A stretch of DNA of 64,000 bases from DASSUW01 sp036257565 (GTDB lineage: Bacteria > Actinomycetota > Thermoleophilia > Solirubrobacterales > Solirubrobacteraceae), in the NCBI GenBank assembly GCA_036257565.1, contig DATAFH010000063.1, positions 13,601 through 77,600 on the forward strand, read 5' to 3'. The notes under the pieces are model-generated. The model searched no databases, had not been told where the DNA came from, and saw only the letters and a list, made by a program, of their open reading frames with translations. The position numbers and the translations under genes are program-made. Every line of letters starts with the position of its first letter. The stretch's first letter is position 1. Below are positions 45,458-53,709 of the stretch, one piece after another.

Positions 45458-46504
45458 ATGCGCATCGTCGTGACCGGCGCGACCGGCAACGTCGGCACCA
45501 GCGTGGTCCAGGCGCTCTCCGCCGATCCCGGCGTCGACGAGATCGTCGGCCTGGCCCGCCGCGTGCCCAGCTGGCAACCACCGAAGACCCGCTGGGTGCG
45601 GGCCGACGTGGTGACCGACCCGCTCGAGCCGCACTTCGCCGGCGCCGACGCGGTCGTGCACCTGGCCTGGCTGATCCAGCCCTCGCGCGACCCGGCTGCG
45701 CTGAAGGCGGTCAACGTCGACGGCTCCAGGCGGGTGTTCGAGGCCGCCGCCCGCGCCGGAGCCGGCCGGCTCGTGCACGCGTCCTCGGTCGGCGTCTACT
45801 CCGAGGGCCCGAAGGACCGCGCCGTCGACGAGTCGTGGCCGCGCGACGGCATCCCCACGTCCTTCTACTCGCGTCACAAGGCGGAGGCCGAGCGGGCGCT
45901 CGACGCGTTGGAGGACGAGCTGCGCATCGTGCGACTGCGGCCTGCGCTGATCTTCAAGCGCGAGGCGGCTTCCGGGATCCGGCGCCTGTTCATCGGGCCG
46001 CTCCTGCCGTCGCCGCTCGTGCGCCCCGTCCTGATCCCGGTGCTGCCGCTGCCACCGCGGCTCGTCGTCCAGGGCGTGCACTCGCTCGACGTCGGCGAGG
46101 CCTACCGGCTGGCCGCCACGTCCCCGGACGCGCGGGGCGCTTACAACGTCGCCGCCGACCCCGTGCTCGACCACGCCACGCTCGGGCGCCTGCTCGGCGC
46201 GCGGCCGGTGAACGTCCCGGCCTCAGTGCTGCGCGCCGCCGCCTCCCTCACCTGGCGCGCCGGCCTGCAGCCGACCCCGCCCGGCTGGCTCGACATGGGC
46301 CTCGGCGTGCCGGTCATGGACTCGGGGCGGGCGCGCGAGGAGCTCGGCTGGTCGCCCCGTCACGACGCCGGCGAGGCGCTGCTCGAGCTGCTCGACGGGC
46401 TACGCGGCTCGGCAGGCTTTCCCACGCCGCCGCTCGAGCCGACGGCCGGCGGCCGGGCGCGGCTCAACGAGTGGCTCCCCGGCGGCGCTCGAGGAGCTCC
46501 CTGA
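45458..46504 (+). CDS. NAD-dependent epimerase/dehydratase (extended SDR)
   Basis: This 348-aa Rossmann protein has VVTGATGNVGTSVV, VVHLAWLIQPS, catalytic Ser in HASSVGVYSEG and the YxxxK pair in FYSRHKAEAE. Family members act on nucleotide sugars or other small carbonyl compounds; this one has no clear sugar-nucleotide assignment. It would be a candidate for the missing 6-epimerase of heptose synthesis, but it is outside the operon and not obviously HldD. Its end overlaps the convergent regulator by 41 nt. Confidence 0.82.
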   Translation: MRIVVTGATGNVGTSVVQALSADPGVDEIVGLARRVPSWQPPKTRWVRADVVTDPLEPHFAGADAVVHLAWLIQPSRDPAALKAVNVDGSRRVFEAAARAGAGRLVHASSVGVYSEGPKDRAVDESWPRDGIPTSFYSRHKAEAERALDALEDELRIVRLRPALIFKREAASGIRRLFIGPLLPSPLVRPVLIPVLPLPPRLVVQGVHSLDVGEAYRLAATSPDARGAYNVAADPVLDHATLGRLLGARPVNVPASVLRAAASLTWRAGLQPTPPGWLDMGLGVPVMDSGRAREELGWSPRHDAGEALLELLDGLRGSAGFPTPPLEPTAGGRARLNEWLPGGARGAP

Positions 46505-47378
46505 GCTCGCCGGAGTCGGGGGCCTCGCGCAGGCGGTCCATCGCGGCGACCAGGTGGTCGGGCTGACGCTCATCGTCCTCGCGCGCGAAGCGGCGAGACG
46601 GCCGCAGCATGTCCTGGCCGCGCAACTCGGCGGCGGTCGGCTTGCGGGCCAGCGTCTGCGCGTCCGGCGGGTCGCCGCGCAGCAGCCATGACCCGTCGGG
46701 GCGGCGGATCAGCTCCTCGCGCTCGGCCAGCTCGCTGAGTGCGGTGGAAACTGTCGGGCGGCGGGCGCCGATGAGCTGCCCGAGGATGCGGTGGGTGAGG
46801 GCGAGCGGGACCACGACGCCGTCGCCCGAGACGCGCCCCCAGCGCTCGGCGAGGTGCCAGAAGAGCGCCTTCAGGCGGCGGTCGACGCGGGTGAGCTGCG
46901 AGATGGCCTGCGTGGTGGCGAGGCGCAGGGAGCGCTCGCCGAGCCGCTCGAAGAGTGCCGCCGTGACCTCCGGGTAGCGCGCCGCCTCGGCCGCGAACCG
47001 CCGGTCGAGCACGGCGAGCGTCACGCTCGACAGCACCGACCAGACGGCTTGGACGGGCAGCAGCCCGGCGGAGCTGGCGCCCTGCCACGGGCGCACGAGG
47101 TCGCCCGGTCCCAGCAGCTCGGCGCTCACCTGGTCGGCGACCACGAGCTCGCGCGACAGCACGCCGTCGAGCAGCAGCAGGCCCACGTGGTCGGCGCTCG
47201 CGCCGGAGAGCCGCGAGACGTCCCACGGGCCGACGCCGAGCCGGTGCGTGCGCACGACGAGCTCGCGCTCGGCCTCCGCCCGGCGCGGGGGCGCCAGCAG
47301 CGCCCCGAGCTCGGGATCCGCCTCGAGCAGCCGCACCGTCTCCGTGCCCCGTGTCCGTACCACGCCTGCGCCCGTCAC
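46464..47378 (-). CDS. Crp/Fnr-family transcription regulator
   Basis: This 304-aa protein has an N-terminal cyclic-nucleotide-binding-like domain (about 30-145), a dimer helix, and a C-terminal winged helix (about 185-240) with LTHRILGQLIGARRPTVSTA as the HTH_Crp recognition region. A 60-residue charged tail follows, longer than usual. The ligand loop lacks the classical cAMP-binding Arg-Thr, so another signal is likely. GTG 47378 is taken as start, with a possible SigB-like promoter just upstream. Confidence 0.82.
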   Translation of the reverse strand: MTGAGVVRTRGTETVRLLEADPELGALLAPPRRAEAERELVVRTHRLGVGPWDVSRLSGASADHVGLLLLDGVLSRELVVADQVSAELLGPGDLVRPWQGASSAGLLPVQAVWSVLSSVTLAVLDRRFAAEAARYPEVTAALFERLGERSLRLATTQAISQLTRVDRRLKALFWHLAERWGRVSGDGVVVPLALTHRILGQLIGARRPTVSTALSELAEREELIRRPDGSWLLRGDPPDAQTLARKPTAAELRGQDMLRPSRRFAREDDERQPDHLVAAMDRLREAPDSGELRELLERRRGATR

Positions 47379-47388
47379 AGTGGCACGC

Positions 47389-47412
47389 CTACCCGGCGGG
47401 GTCGGGTTAAAG
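47389..47412 (-). promoter_or_regulatory. Possible SigB-like promoter for the Crp-family gene
   Basis: On the minus strand CTTTAA (47412-47407) and GGGTAG (47394-47389) are 12 nt apart; the -35 lacks the leading G and the spacer is short. The -10 ends 10 nt before GTG 47378, again a nearly leaderless arrangement. A weak call made by eye. Confidence 0.3.
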
Positions 47413-47436
47413 ACCCCGCCGGTGACGACGTGGCGT

Positions 47437-48126
47437 TCAGTCGGGGAAGCCCGCACGATCGACCTTGCGGTGGTACCGCTCACCCGCCTTACCGCCGGTT
47501 ACGGCGGCCAGCAGTGTGCCGACCAGCACGACGACGAGCGCGATCGCGCCGCCGCTGGCGAGCTCCGTGTCACCGACCGGCAGCGCCGGCAGGTTGAGCT
47601 GCTCGAGGACGTTGTACTCGGAGCCCAGCACCGCGCCCGCGATGGCCAGGACGATGGTCACGACCAGGCCGAGCGCCCACGCGCCGAAGCCCTGACGCGC
47701 GCCGTCGAAGCGCGACATGCGGCCGGCGACGTAGCCGCCGCAGAGGTACGCGATGGCGAGGGCCGCCAGCAGCGCGATCGCGCCGCCGATGCCGATCTCG
47801 TCCGCGTTGCTCGTCGCCTCGCTCTCCGACAGCGTGGTGAGCCCGACCGCGGCGCCGGCCGCGGCCAGCAGGCCGACGAGCAGGACGCCCATGCCGACGG
47901 CGACCAGCCAGCCGAAGAACGCTGCGCCCCAGTTGATGCCGCCGAACTCCTCCCGCTGACGCGCGCGCACGTCTCGCATGTGCTCGCGGTCGGCAGGGCG
48001 TCGCGACTGGGTCGTCGCGTCGTAATCGGTGGTGCCGTTGCTGCGCGTGGCGGGCCGGTCGGCCACCGCAGTCGATCCGGTGCCGGTCCTTGGCTGGTCC
48101 GGACTGCGCTTGAAGCGCTCGAACAT
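47437..48126 (-). CDS. Four-helix membrane protein of unknown function
   Basis: This 229-aa protein has a hydrophilic N-terminus (about 1-60) and four predicted transmembrane helices (about 66-92, 107-130, 143-165, 185-208), ending in a basic tail. WGAAFFGWLVAVGMGVLLVG resembles small TM proteins annotated only as hypothetical in actinobacteria. AAGGAGG precedes ATG 48126. A good SigB-like promoter (48161-48187) suggests a stress-induced envelope protein. Confidence 0.75.
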   Translation of the reverse strand: MFERFKRSPDQPRTGTGSTAVADRPATRSNGTTDYDATTQSRRPADREHMRDVRARQREEFGGINWGAAFFGWLVAVGMGVLLVGLLAAAGAAVGLTTLSESEATSNADEIGIGGAIALLAALAIAYLCGGYVAGRMSRFDGARQGFGAWALGLVVTIVLAIAGAVLGSEYNVLEQLNLPALPVGDTELASGGAIALVVVLVGTLLAAVTGGKAGERYHRKVDRAGFPD

Positions 48127-48160
48127 CGGGTGTCGCCTCCTTCAGGGGTTCAGGATCCTG

Positions 48161-48187
48161 GTTCCCATTCTGACCGCGCGGTCAAAC
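48161..48187 (-). promoter_or_regulatory. SigB/SigF-like promoter for the four-helix membrane protein
   Basis: On the minus strand GTTTGA (48187-48182) and GGGAAC (48166-48161) are 15 nt apart, close to GTTT-N14-16-GGGTAT/GGGAAC-type promoters. The leader would be about 27 nt and includes AAGGAGG. The spacer holds the palindrome CCGCGCGG. Assigned by eye. Confidence 0.55.
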
Positions 48188-48249
48188 GCCCCGGATTGGA
48201 GAGCGGGCGCGTTTACAGGTTTCGGCTTCCGGTGACGAAGACAGGGGTG

Positions 48250-49305
48250 ATGGACACCACCAGCAACGCGCTCAGCGGCGCTCTCGCCGCCCTGATCGAC
48301 CGCGGCGAGGATCGGGGCTGCCTGCAGCTGAGCGAGGTCGACGAGTTCGCGCAGGCGCTCGACCTCGAGGAGGCCGACCTCGGCGGGCTCTACGAGGCGC
48401 TCGAGGCGCGCGGCATCGCGGTCCGCGACGACTGCGGTCGCGAGGCGGCCATGGCCGTCGTGGACGACGCGGCGCTGGCTCACGTCACCACGGACACGCT
48501 GCAGCTGTTCCTCAACGAGATCGGACGTCACCGGCTGTTGACGCCCGACGAGGAGATCGAGCTCGCGCGGCGCATCGAGCGCGGCGACCTCGTCGCCAAG
48601 GAGCGCATGATCAACGCCAACCTGCGGCTCGTCGTCTCGATCGCGAAGAAGTACCAGGGCTCCGAGCTCACGTTGCTCGACCTCATCCAGGAGGGCATCC
48701 TCGGGCTCATCCGTGCGGTAGAGAAGTTCGACTGGCGCCGCGGCTACCGCTTCTCGACCTACGCGACGTGGTGGATCCGCCAGGCGGTCGAGCGCGGGAT
48801 GGACGCCAAGGCGCGCACGATCAAGCTGCCGATCAACCTCGTCCGCACGCAGCGTAAGGTCGCCCGCGCGGAGAACGCGCTCAGCCTCCGGCTCGACCGG
48901 CCGCCGACGGACGCCGAGGTGGCGAGCGAGGCGCAGATCTCGGTCGCGGACCTGCACGCGCTGCGCGACGCGGCGCGCACGGTCACCTCGCTCGACCGCC
49001 CGCTCGGCGAGGAGGAGGACGCATCGTTCGGTGACCTGCTCCCGGCCGACGCGCCGGGCCCGGAGGACGTCGTCCACATCTCCCTGCGCAAGCAGGCGCT
49101 GCGGCACGCGCTGGGCGAGCTCCCCGAACGCGAGCGGACCGTGCTCGCGCTCCGCTACGGGATCGACGGCGGGGAGCCGACGCCGCTGCGCGAGATCGGC
49201 CGCCGCCTCGGGATCACGCCGGAGCGCGTGCGCCAGATCGAGTCCAAGGCGTTGGGGCGCCTCGGGCGCATGCGCGAGCTCGACGCGTTGCGACAGGCGG
49301 CCTAG
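48250..49305 (+). CDS. RpoD-family (group 1/2) sigma factor
   Basis: This 351-aa sigma-70 factor has a short region 1.1-like N-terminus, region 1.2 (TDTLQLFLNEIGRHRLLTPD), and region 2 with NLRLVVSIAKKYQG, LDLIQEGILGLIRAVEKFD and FSTYATWWIRQAVERG. Region 3 includes KLPINLVRTQRKVARAE, and region 4 REIGRRLGITPERVRQIESK. It is shorter than primary RpoD and lacks a long acidic region 1.1, so it may be an alternative HrdB-like group 2 factor. ATG 48250 follows GTG 48247. Confidence 0.9.
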   Translation: MDTTSNALSGALAALIDRGEDRGCLQLSEVDEFAQALDLEEADLGGLYEALEARGIAVRDDCGREAAMAVVDDAALAHVTTDTLQLFLNEIGRHRLLTPDEEIELARRIERGDLVAKERMINANLRLVVSIAKKYQGSELTLLDLIQEGILGLIRAVEKFDWRRGYRFSTYATWWIRQAVERGMDAKARTIKLPINLVRTQRKVARAENALSLRLDRPPTDAEVASEAQISVADLHALRDAARTVTSLDRPLGEEEDASFGDLLPADAPGPEDVVHISLRKQALRHALGELPERERTVLALRYGIDGGEPTPLREIGRRLGITPERVRQIESKALGRLGRMRELDALRQAA

Positions 49306-49312
49306 CCACCAG

Positions 49313-49801
49313 CTACGACTCGGGCGTTGGGGCGTCGAGGTCCCAGCGGCCGTCGATGCCGACCGTGCCGGTCACCGGGTTCGCGTCGGCCGGGTCGGAC
49401 TCCCGCGCGTATGTGAACGTCATCCGCACCTCGGTGCCGCGGCCGGCGCTCCCGCGCAGCTCGAAGGCGTCCGAGAGCGCGGCGATCAGCGGCAGGCCCA
49501 GCCCGAGGGCGGCGGGTTCCGAGCGTGCCGGCCGGGGCTGGATGCCGGAGCCGTGGTCGCGCACGGCGATCGTCAGACCCTCTTCCCCGGCCCGCATCTC
49601 GACCTCGAGGATGCCGTCCTGGGCGTCGTAGGCGTGGACCACGACGTTCGTGCACGCCTCGGTGACGGCCATCTTCATGTCCGCCAGCACGGGCGCCTCG
49701 AAGTCGAGCGCGTCGGCCATCCCCGCCAGCGCCTGGCGGACGACGCCGACGCCCTCAGCTCGGGCCGGCATGGTGAGCACGACCTCGGGGCGATCGCTCA
49801 T
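49313..49801 (-). CDS. RsbW-type anti-sigma factor kinase
   Basis: This 162-aa GHKL ATPase has the N-box AVTEACTNVVVHAY, G1 VRDHGSGIQP and G2 LGLGLPLIAALSD. A C-terminal extension of about 25 residues rich in Asp and Pro follows the domain. It overlaps the STAS gene upstream by 4 nt (stop/start ATGA), the usual RsbV-RsbW order, and converges on the RpoD-like sigma gene. Confidence 0.9.
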   Translation of the reverse strand: MSDRPEVVLTMPARAEGVGVVRQALAGMADALDFEAPVLADMKMAVTEACTNVVVHAYDAQDGILEVEMRAGEEGLTIAVRDHGSGIQPRPARSEPAALGLGLPLIAALSDAFELRGSAGRGTEVRMTFTYARESDPADANPVTGTVGIDGRWDLDAPTPES

Positions 49802-50169
49802 GCGGCCGCGCCGTTCGCCCTGGCCGCTTCGATCGCCTCGTCGCGCCGGCGCAGGACGGGCAGCACGGGGACCAGCCCGGTGATGTCGAGGATCCGCTGC
49901 ACGCCCGGCTCCACCGTCTCGCCCACGCAGACGACGAACCCCTGGCCGGCCTCGAGGGCGCGGCGCCGGGCGTCGAGCAGGGCACCGAGCACCGACGAGT
50001 CGACGAACGTGGCGGCCGTGAGGTCCACGACGATGCCGCCGCCACGGTCCAGGGCCTCCTCCAGCCGCTCGCGCAGGGTGGGGGCGGTGTAGATGTCGTG
50101 CTCTCCTTCGACGACGACCACCACGACATCCCCCGCGGTGTCGTCGAGCACGATTGGGTTGGCTTCCAT
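49798..50169 (-). CDS. STAS-domain anti-anti-sigma factor
   Basis: This 123-aa RsbV-like protein has VVVEGEHDIYTAPTLRERLE and the acceptor serine in AATFVDSSVLGALLDAR. ATG 50169 matches the family start; a longer frame from 50244 would run into the divergent ligD start region. It is translationally coupled to the kinase at 49801 and forms a classical switching pair. Confidence 0.88.
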   Translation of the reverse strand: MEANPIVLDDTAGDVVVVVVEGEHDIYTAPTLRERLEEALDRGGGIVVDLTAATFVDSSVLGALLDARRRALEAGQGFVVCVGETVEPGVQRILDITGLVPVLPVLRRRDEAIEAARANGAAA

Positions 50170-50233
50170 ACGGGCCTGCAAGATACCCGGAAGCCCGGAG
50201 ACGTAACGCTGGAGACCGGCTACCCGCAATCTG

Positions 50234-51661
50234 ATGTCTCGCAACCTCGATTCCTACCGCCGAAAACGCGACTTCTCCGCGACCCCCGAGCCGAGTGGCG
50301 GCTCCGAAAGCGCCGACGAACGCACCTTGAGGTTCGTCGTCCAGGAGCACCACGCGCGTTCGCTGCACTGGGACCTGCGGCTCGAGCACGACGGCGTGCT
50401 GGCGTCGTGGGCGGTGCCCAAGGGCATCCCGCCCGACCCGCGCCGCAACCACCTGGCGGTCCGCACCGAGGACCACCCGCTCGAGTACCTCGACTTCCAC
50501 GGCGAGATCCCCGAGGGCGAATACGGCGCGGGCACCATGAAGATCTGGGACCGCGGGACCTACGAGGAGCACAAGTTCCGCGAGGACGAGGTGATGGTCA
50601 CCTTCTACGGCGAGCGCCTCGAGGGGCGCTACGTCCTCTTCCGCACCGGCGGCAGCAACTGGATGATCCACCGCATGGACCCGCCGCAGGACCCCGGGCG
50701 GGAGCCGATGCCCGAGCACGTGAAGCCGATGCTGGCCCAGCTCGGCTCGCTGCCCGACGACGACGCGCGGTGGGCCTACGAGGTCAAGTGGGACGGCGTG
50801 CGCGCGATCGGCTACGTGGAGGGCGGGCGCCTGCGGCTCGAGAGCCGCAACGGGCGCGACGTCACGCCCCGCTACCCAGAGCTGCGGGAGCTCGGCCGCG
50901 CGCTGGCCGGCCGGGAGGCGATCCTCGACGGCGAGGTGGTGGCGTTCGGCGACGACGGGCGCCCGAGCTTCCAGAAGCTGCAGGGCCGCATGCACCTGAC
51001 CTCCGAGCACGCCGTGCGGCGGCTGGCCGCCAGCGACCCGGTCGCCTACCTGATCTTCGACCTCCTGTGGCTCGACGGGCACTCGCTGATGGACCTGCCG
51101 TACCTCGAGCGCCGCGCGCGGTTGACGGAGCTGGGCCTCAACGCCGACCGCTGGCAGACCCCGGCCCACCACCTGGGCGACGGCGCCGCGCTGCTCGAGG
51201 CCTCACGCGTCCAGGGCCTCGAGGGGATCATCGCCAAGCGGACGGACGTGCCGTACACGCCCGGTCGCCGGTCGCCCGCGTGGGTGAAGGTCAAGAACAA
51301 GCGCCGCACGGACGTCGTGATCGGGGGCTGGCTGCCGGGCGAGGGCCGCCGCGCCGAGCGGTTCGGCGCCCTCGTGGTCGGCTTCTACGATGACGACGGC
51401 CTGCACTACGCGGGCCGCGTGGGCACCGGCTTCAACGAGGCCGAACTCGCCCGCTTGCAGGGGATTCTCTCGCCACTGGAGCGCCGCACGAGCCCGTTCG
51501 TCGGCCGCCGGCCGCCGCGGGAGACGCACTTCGTCGAGCCGGAGCTGGTTGCCGCCGTCGATTACGGGGAATGGACTCAGTCGCGCACGCTTCGGCACCC
51601 CGTCTACCAGGGTCTGCGCGACGACATCGACCCCACGACCGTACGCTTCGACGACTCATGA
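50234..51661 (+). CDS. ligD: LigD phosphoesterase-ATP-dependent DNA ligase
   Basis: This 475-aa protein has an N-terminal LigD 3'-phosphoesterase domain (about 30-150; VVQEHHARSLHWDLRLEHDG and DFHGEIPEGEYGAG carry the metal ligands). The ATP-dependent ligase domain follows: nucleophile Lys185 in YEVKWDGVRA, LDGEVVAFG, LEGIIAKR and WVKVKNKR. The C-terminal OB-fold starts near 350. The polymerase domain found in mycobacterial LigD is missing here and is encoded separately at 61353. The gene begins a three-gene run with an aldo-keto reductase and a CDGSH protein. Confidence 0.93.
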   Translation: MSRNLDSYRRKRDFSATPEPSGGSESADERTLRFVVQEHHARSLHWDLRLEHDGVLASWAVPKGIPPDPRRNHLAVRTEDHPLEYLDFHGEIPEGEYGAGTMKIWDRGTYEEHKFREDEVMVTFYGERLEGRYVLFRTGGSNWMIHRMDPPQDPGREPMPEHVKPMLAQLGSLPDDDARWAYEVKWDGVRAIGYVEGGRLRLESRNGRDVTPRYPELRELGRALAGREAILDGEVVAFGDDGRPSFQKLQGRMHLTSEHAVRRLAASDPVAYLIFDLLWLDGHSLMDLPYLERRARLTELGLNADRWQTPAHHLGDGAALLEASRVQGLEGIIAKRTDVPYTPGRRSPAWVKVKNKRRTDVVIGGWLPGEGRRAERFGALVVGFYDDDGLHYAGRVGTGFNEAELARLQGILSPLERRTSPFVGRRPPRETHFVEPELVAAVDYGEWTQSRTLRHPVYQGLRDDIDPTTVRFDDS

Positions 51662-52503
51662 CCCGCACCCTGGCCGGCGCCGATGTCTTCCCCATCGGCC
51701 TCGGCGCGATGCCCATGTCGCTCGTCGGCCGGCCGCCGGAAGAGCGCTCCATCCGCACGGTCCACGCCGCGCTCGACGCGGGCGTGAACCTGATCGACAC
51801 CGCGGACGCCTACGCGGTCGACGAGCAGGACGTCGGCCACAACGAGCGGCTGATCGCCGAGGCGCTGCGCGGGCGCCGCGACGGCGTGATCGTCGCCACC
51901 AAGGGCGGCCACACGCGCCCGGGAGGGGCCTGGGAGCTCGACGGCAGCCGCGAGCACCTGCGCGCCGCCTGCGAGGCGTCGCTGCGCGCGCTGGAGACCG
52001 ACGTGATCGACCTCTACCAGTACCACCGCCCCGACCCGGCCGTGCCCTACGAGGAGTCGATCGCGGCGCTCAAGGAGCTCCAGGACGAGGGCAAGGTCCG
52101 CTGGATCGGGATCTCCAACGCCTCGGTCGAACAGATCGAGCTGGCGTGCTCGATCGCCGACATCGTGTCCGTCCAGAACCAGCTCTCGCTCGAGTTCACG
52201 TCGCCCATCGACAAGGGCGAGGTCGCGCTCTGCGAGGAGCGCGGGATCGCGTTCCTCCCCTGGTCGCCGCTCGGTGGCATCCCGCGCGCGGCCGAGGCCG
52301 CCGGGGAGCACGCTCCGGTGCGCGAGGTGGCCGACGCGCACGGCGTCTCCCCCCAGCAGGTCGCGCTCGCCTGGCTGCTCTCGCTCAGCCCCGCGATGAT
52401 CCCGATCCCGGGCGCCAGCCGCCCCGAGTCGATCGAGGACTCGGTGAAGGCGGTCGAGCTCGAGCTCAGCGACAGCGAGCTGCAGGCGATCGGCCCGCGA
52501 TGA
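51658..52503 (+). CDS. Aldo/keto reductase
   Basis: This 281-aa NADPH-dependent TIM-barrel reductase has the catalytic-tetrad context NLIDTADAYAVDEQD (Asp, Tyr), the Lys in VIVATKGGH and the His in LYQYHRPDP. The cofactor-binding ending IPIPGASRPESIEDSV fits. ATGA overlaps the ligase gene and the end overlaps the CDGSH gene by 4 nt. The substrate is unknown; detoxification of aldehydes under stress is a plausible role. Confidence 0.9.
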   Translation: MTRTLAGADVFPIGLGAMPMSLVGRPPEERSIRTVHAALDAGVNLIDTADAYAVDEQDVGHNERLIAEALRGRRDGVIVATKGGHTRPGGAWELDGSREHLRAACEASLRALETDVIDLYQYHRPDPAVPYEESIAALKELQDEGKVRWIGISNASVEQIELACSIADIVSVQNQLSLEFTSPIDKGEVALCEERGIAFLPWSPLGGIPRAAEAAGEHAPVREVADAHGVSPQQVALAWLLSLSPAMIPIPGASRPESIEDSVKAVELELSDSELQAIGPR

Positions 52504-52736
52504 GGGACGCCGTCGTCATCACGCCGTACCGCGACGGTCCGCTGCTCGTCCGCGGGCCGGTGCGCCTCGTGGACCAGGACGGCAACGAGATCGAGGTCGA
52601 CCGCGACCCGGTGGCGCTGTGCCGCTGCGGCAAGTCGCGCATGCGGCCGTTCTGCGACGGCTCGCACAAGCTCGTGCGCTTCCGCGCCCCGAGTGGTCCC
52701 GAACTCAGCCGGCAGCCGCTGCCGTCTGGGCGATAG
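52500..52736 (+). CDS. CDGSH iron-sulfur domain protein
   Basis: This 78-aa protein contains CRCGKSRMRPFCDGSH, the C-X-C...C-X-X-X-H set binding a 2Fe-2S cluster (residues about 41-56). It is a small cytoplasmic redox or cluster-transfer protein. ATGA overlaps the aldo-keto reductase stop. The 3' end overlaps the convergent haem-oxygenase-like gene by 32 nt, a pairing that suggests linked iron or redox chemistry. Confidence 0.9.
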   Translation: MRDAVVITPYRDGPLLVRGPVRLVDQDGNEIEVDRDPVALCRCGKSRMRPFCDGSHKLVRFRAPSGPELSRQPLPSGR

Positions 52737-53700
52737 GCCGGCGCAGCGAGCTGCGCTCGTCGGCCCACGAGTCGAGCAGGTGGCGTGCGAAGCGGCCCTC
52801 GAGCTCGAGCAGCGCCGCGGCGCCCCACAGGATGTCGCCGGTCAGCTCCGGCTCGTCGCGGGCGAGGCCGCCGGCCAGGTCGACGGCGGCGACATTCTCG
52901 TGCACGGCGTCCGCGACCACGTGCTCGTCGTAGAACGCGGTCGCGTCGGCGTCGAAGCCGAGGCGGCGGAGCCCGTTCGCGTAGCGGCGGTTGGGGATCG
53001 ACGACGTCATCTCGAACAGCGCGAGGTGGCCGACGATGGCGCCCCGCAGCCGCCGGTGCAGGCCGAACAGTGACATCAGGTTCACGGTCGCGAGCGTCAC
53101 GGCGGGCAGGTGGTCGACGTAGGCGCCGTAGCGCGCGTCCAGCCCCAGCGCCTCCATGCCGCGGGCGAACAGCTCCGCGTGGATGCGCTCGGGGTCGCCG
53201 CCGCCGTACTCGTCGGCCTGGATCTCGACGATCGCGGCCTTCGGCCTGCCGCTCAGCCGCGGGAGCGCCCACGAATGCGGATCGGCCTCCTTGAGCTGAT
53301 ACGCGGAGCGGTGGACGACGAACTCGAGGTACTGCTCGAGCGTGCCCTGGCGCTCCAGGTGGGTGGAGAGCGACGGCGCCTCGTCGGCGGCCTCCACGGC
53401 CCGCAGTGCGAGGTCCATGTCCTCGCCGCCGGGGTCGGGGACGGGCACGTCGCGGCGGACTGCCGCCTCGAAGCGCTGCTCGAGGGCACCGCGCAGCGCA
53501 AGCAGCGACGGCTCCCACTCCCACCGCTCGTCCACGCCCGGCAGGCCGCGGTAGTGCAGCTCGTAGCAGAGGTAGAGGGCGAGCTGCAGGTCCTCCTCAC
53601 CATCCGGATCCGACGCCGGTGCGAGCGGCGCTACCGGCCGCGCCAGCGTGTGCAGCAGAAGCTCGCTGACCGCGCCGCGCGGTTCGGGGAGGGCGATCAC
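52705..53700 (-). CDS. Haem-oxygenase-like iron-containing redox enzyme
   Basis: This 331-aa all-helical protein is of the iron-containing redox enzyme group (haem-oxygenase-like diiron oxidase superfamily). Candidate ligands are spread over helices: QLKEADPHSW, VEIQADEYGGG and FYDEHVVADAVHE. Such enzymes activate oxygen with two irons. The substrate is unknown. It converges on the CDGSH gene and lies 9 nt upstream of the glutamate-cysteine-ligase-like stop on the same strand. Confidence 0.78.
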   Translation of the reverse strand: MIALPEPRGAVSELLLHTLARPVAPLAPASDPDGEEDLQLALYLCYELHYRGLPGVDERWEWEPSLLALRGALEQRFEAAVRRDVPVPDPGGEDMDLALRAVEAADEAPSLSTHLERQGTLEQYLEFVVHRSAYQLKEADPHSWALPRLSGRPKAAIVEIQADEYGGGDPERIHAELFARGMEALGLDARYGAYVDHLPAVTLATVNLMSLFGLHRRLRGAIVGHLALFEMTSSIPNRRYANGLRRLGFDADATAFYDEHVVADAVHENVAAVDLAGGLARDEPELTGDILWGAAALLELEGRFARHLLDSWADERSSLRRPIAQTAAAAG

Positions 53701-53709
53701 GGCAAGCGC

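Noticed and set aside
47248..48249. Long N-terminal extension of the RpoD-like sigma frame
   Set aside because: It overlaps the four-helix membrane protein gene on the other strand; residues before ATG 48250 have no sigma-like sequence.
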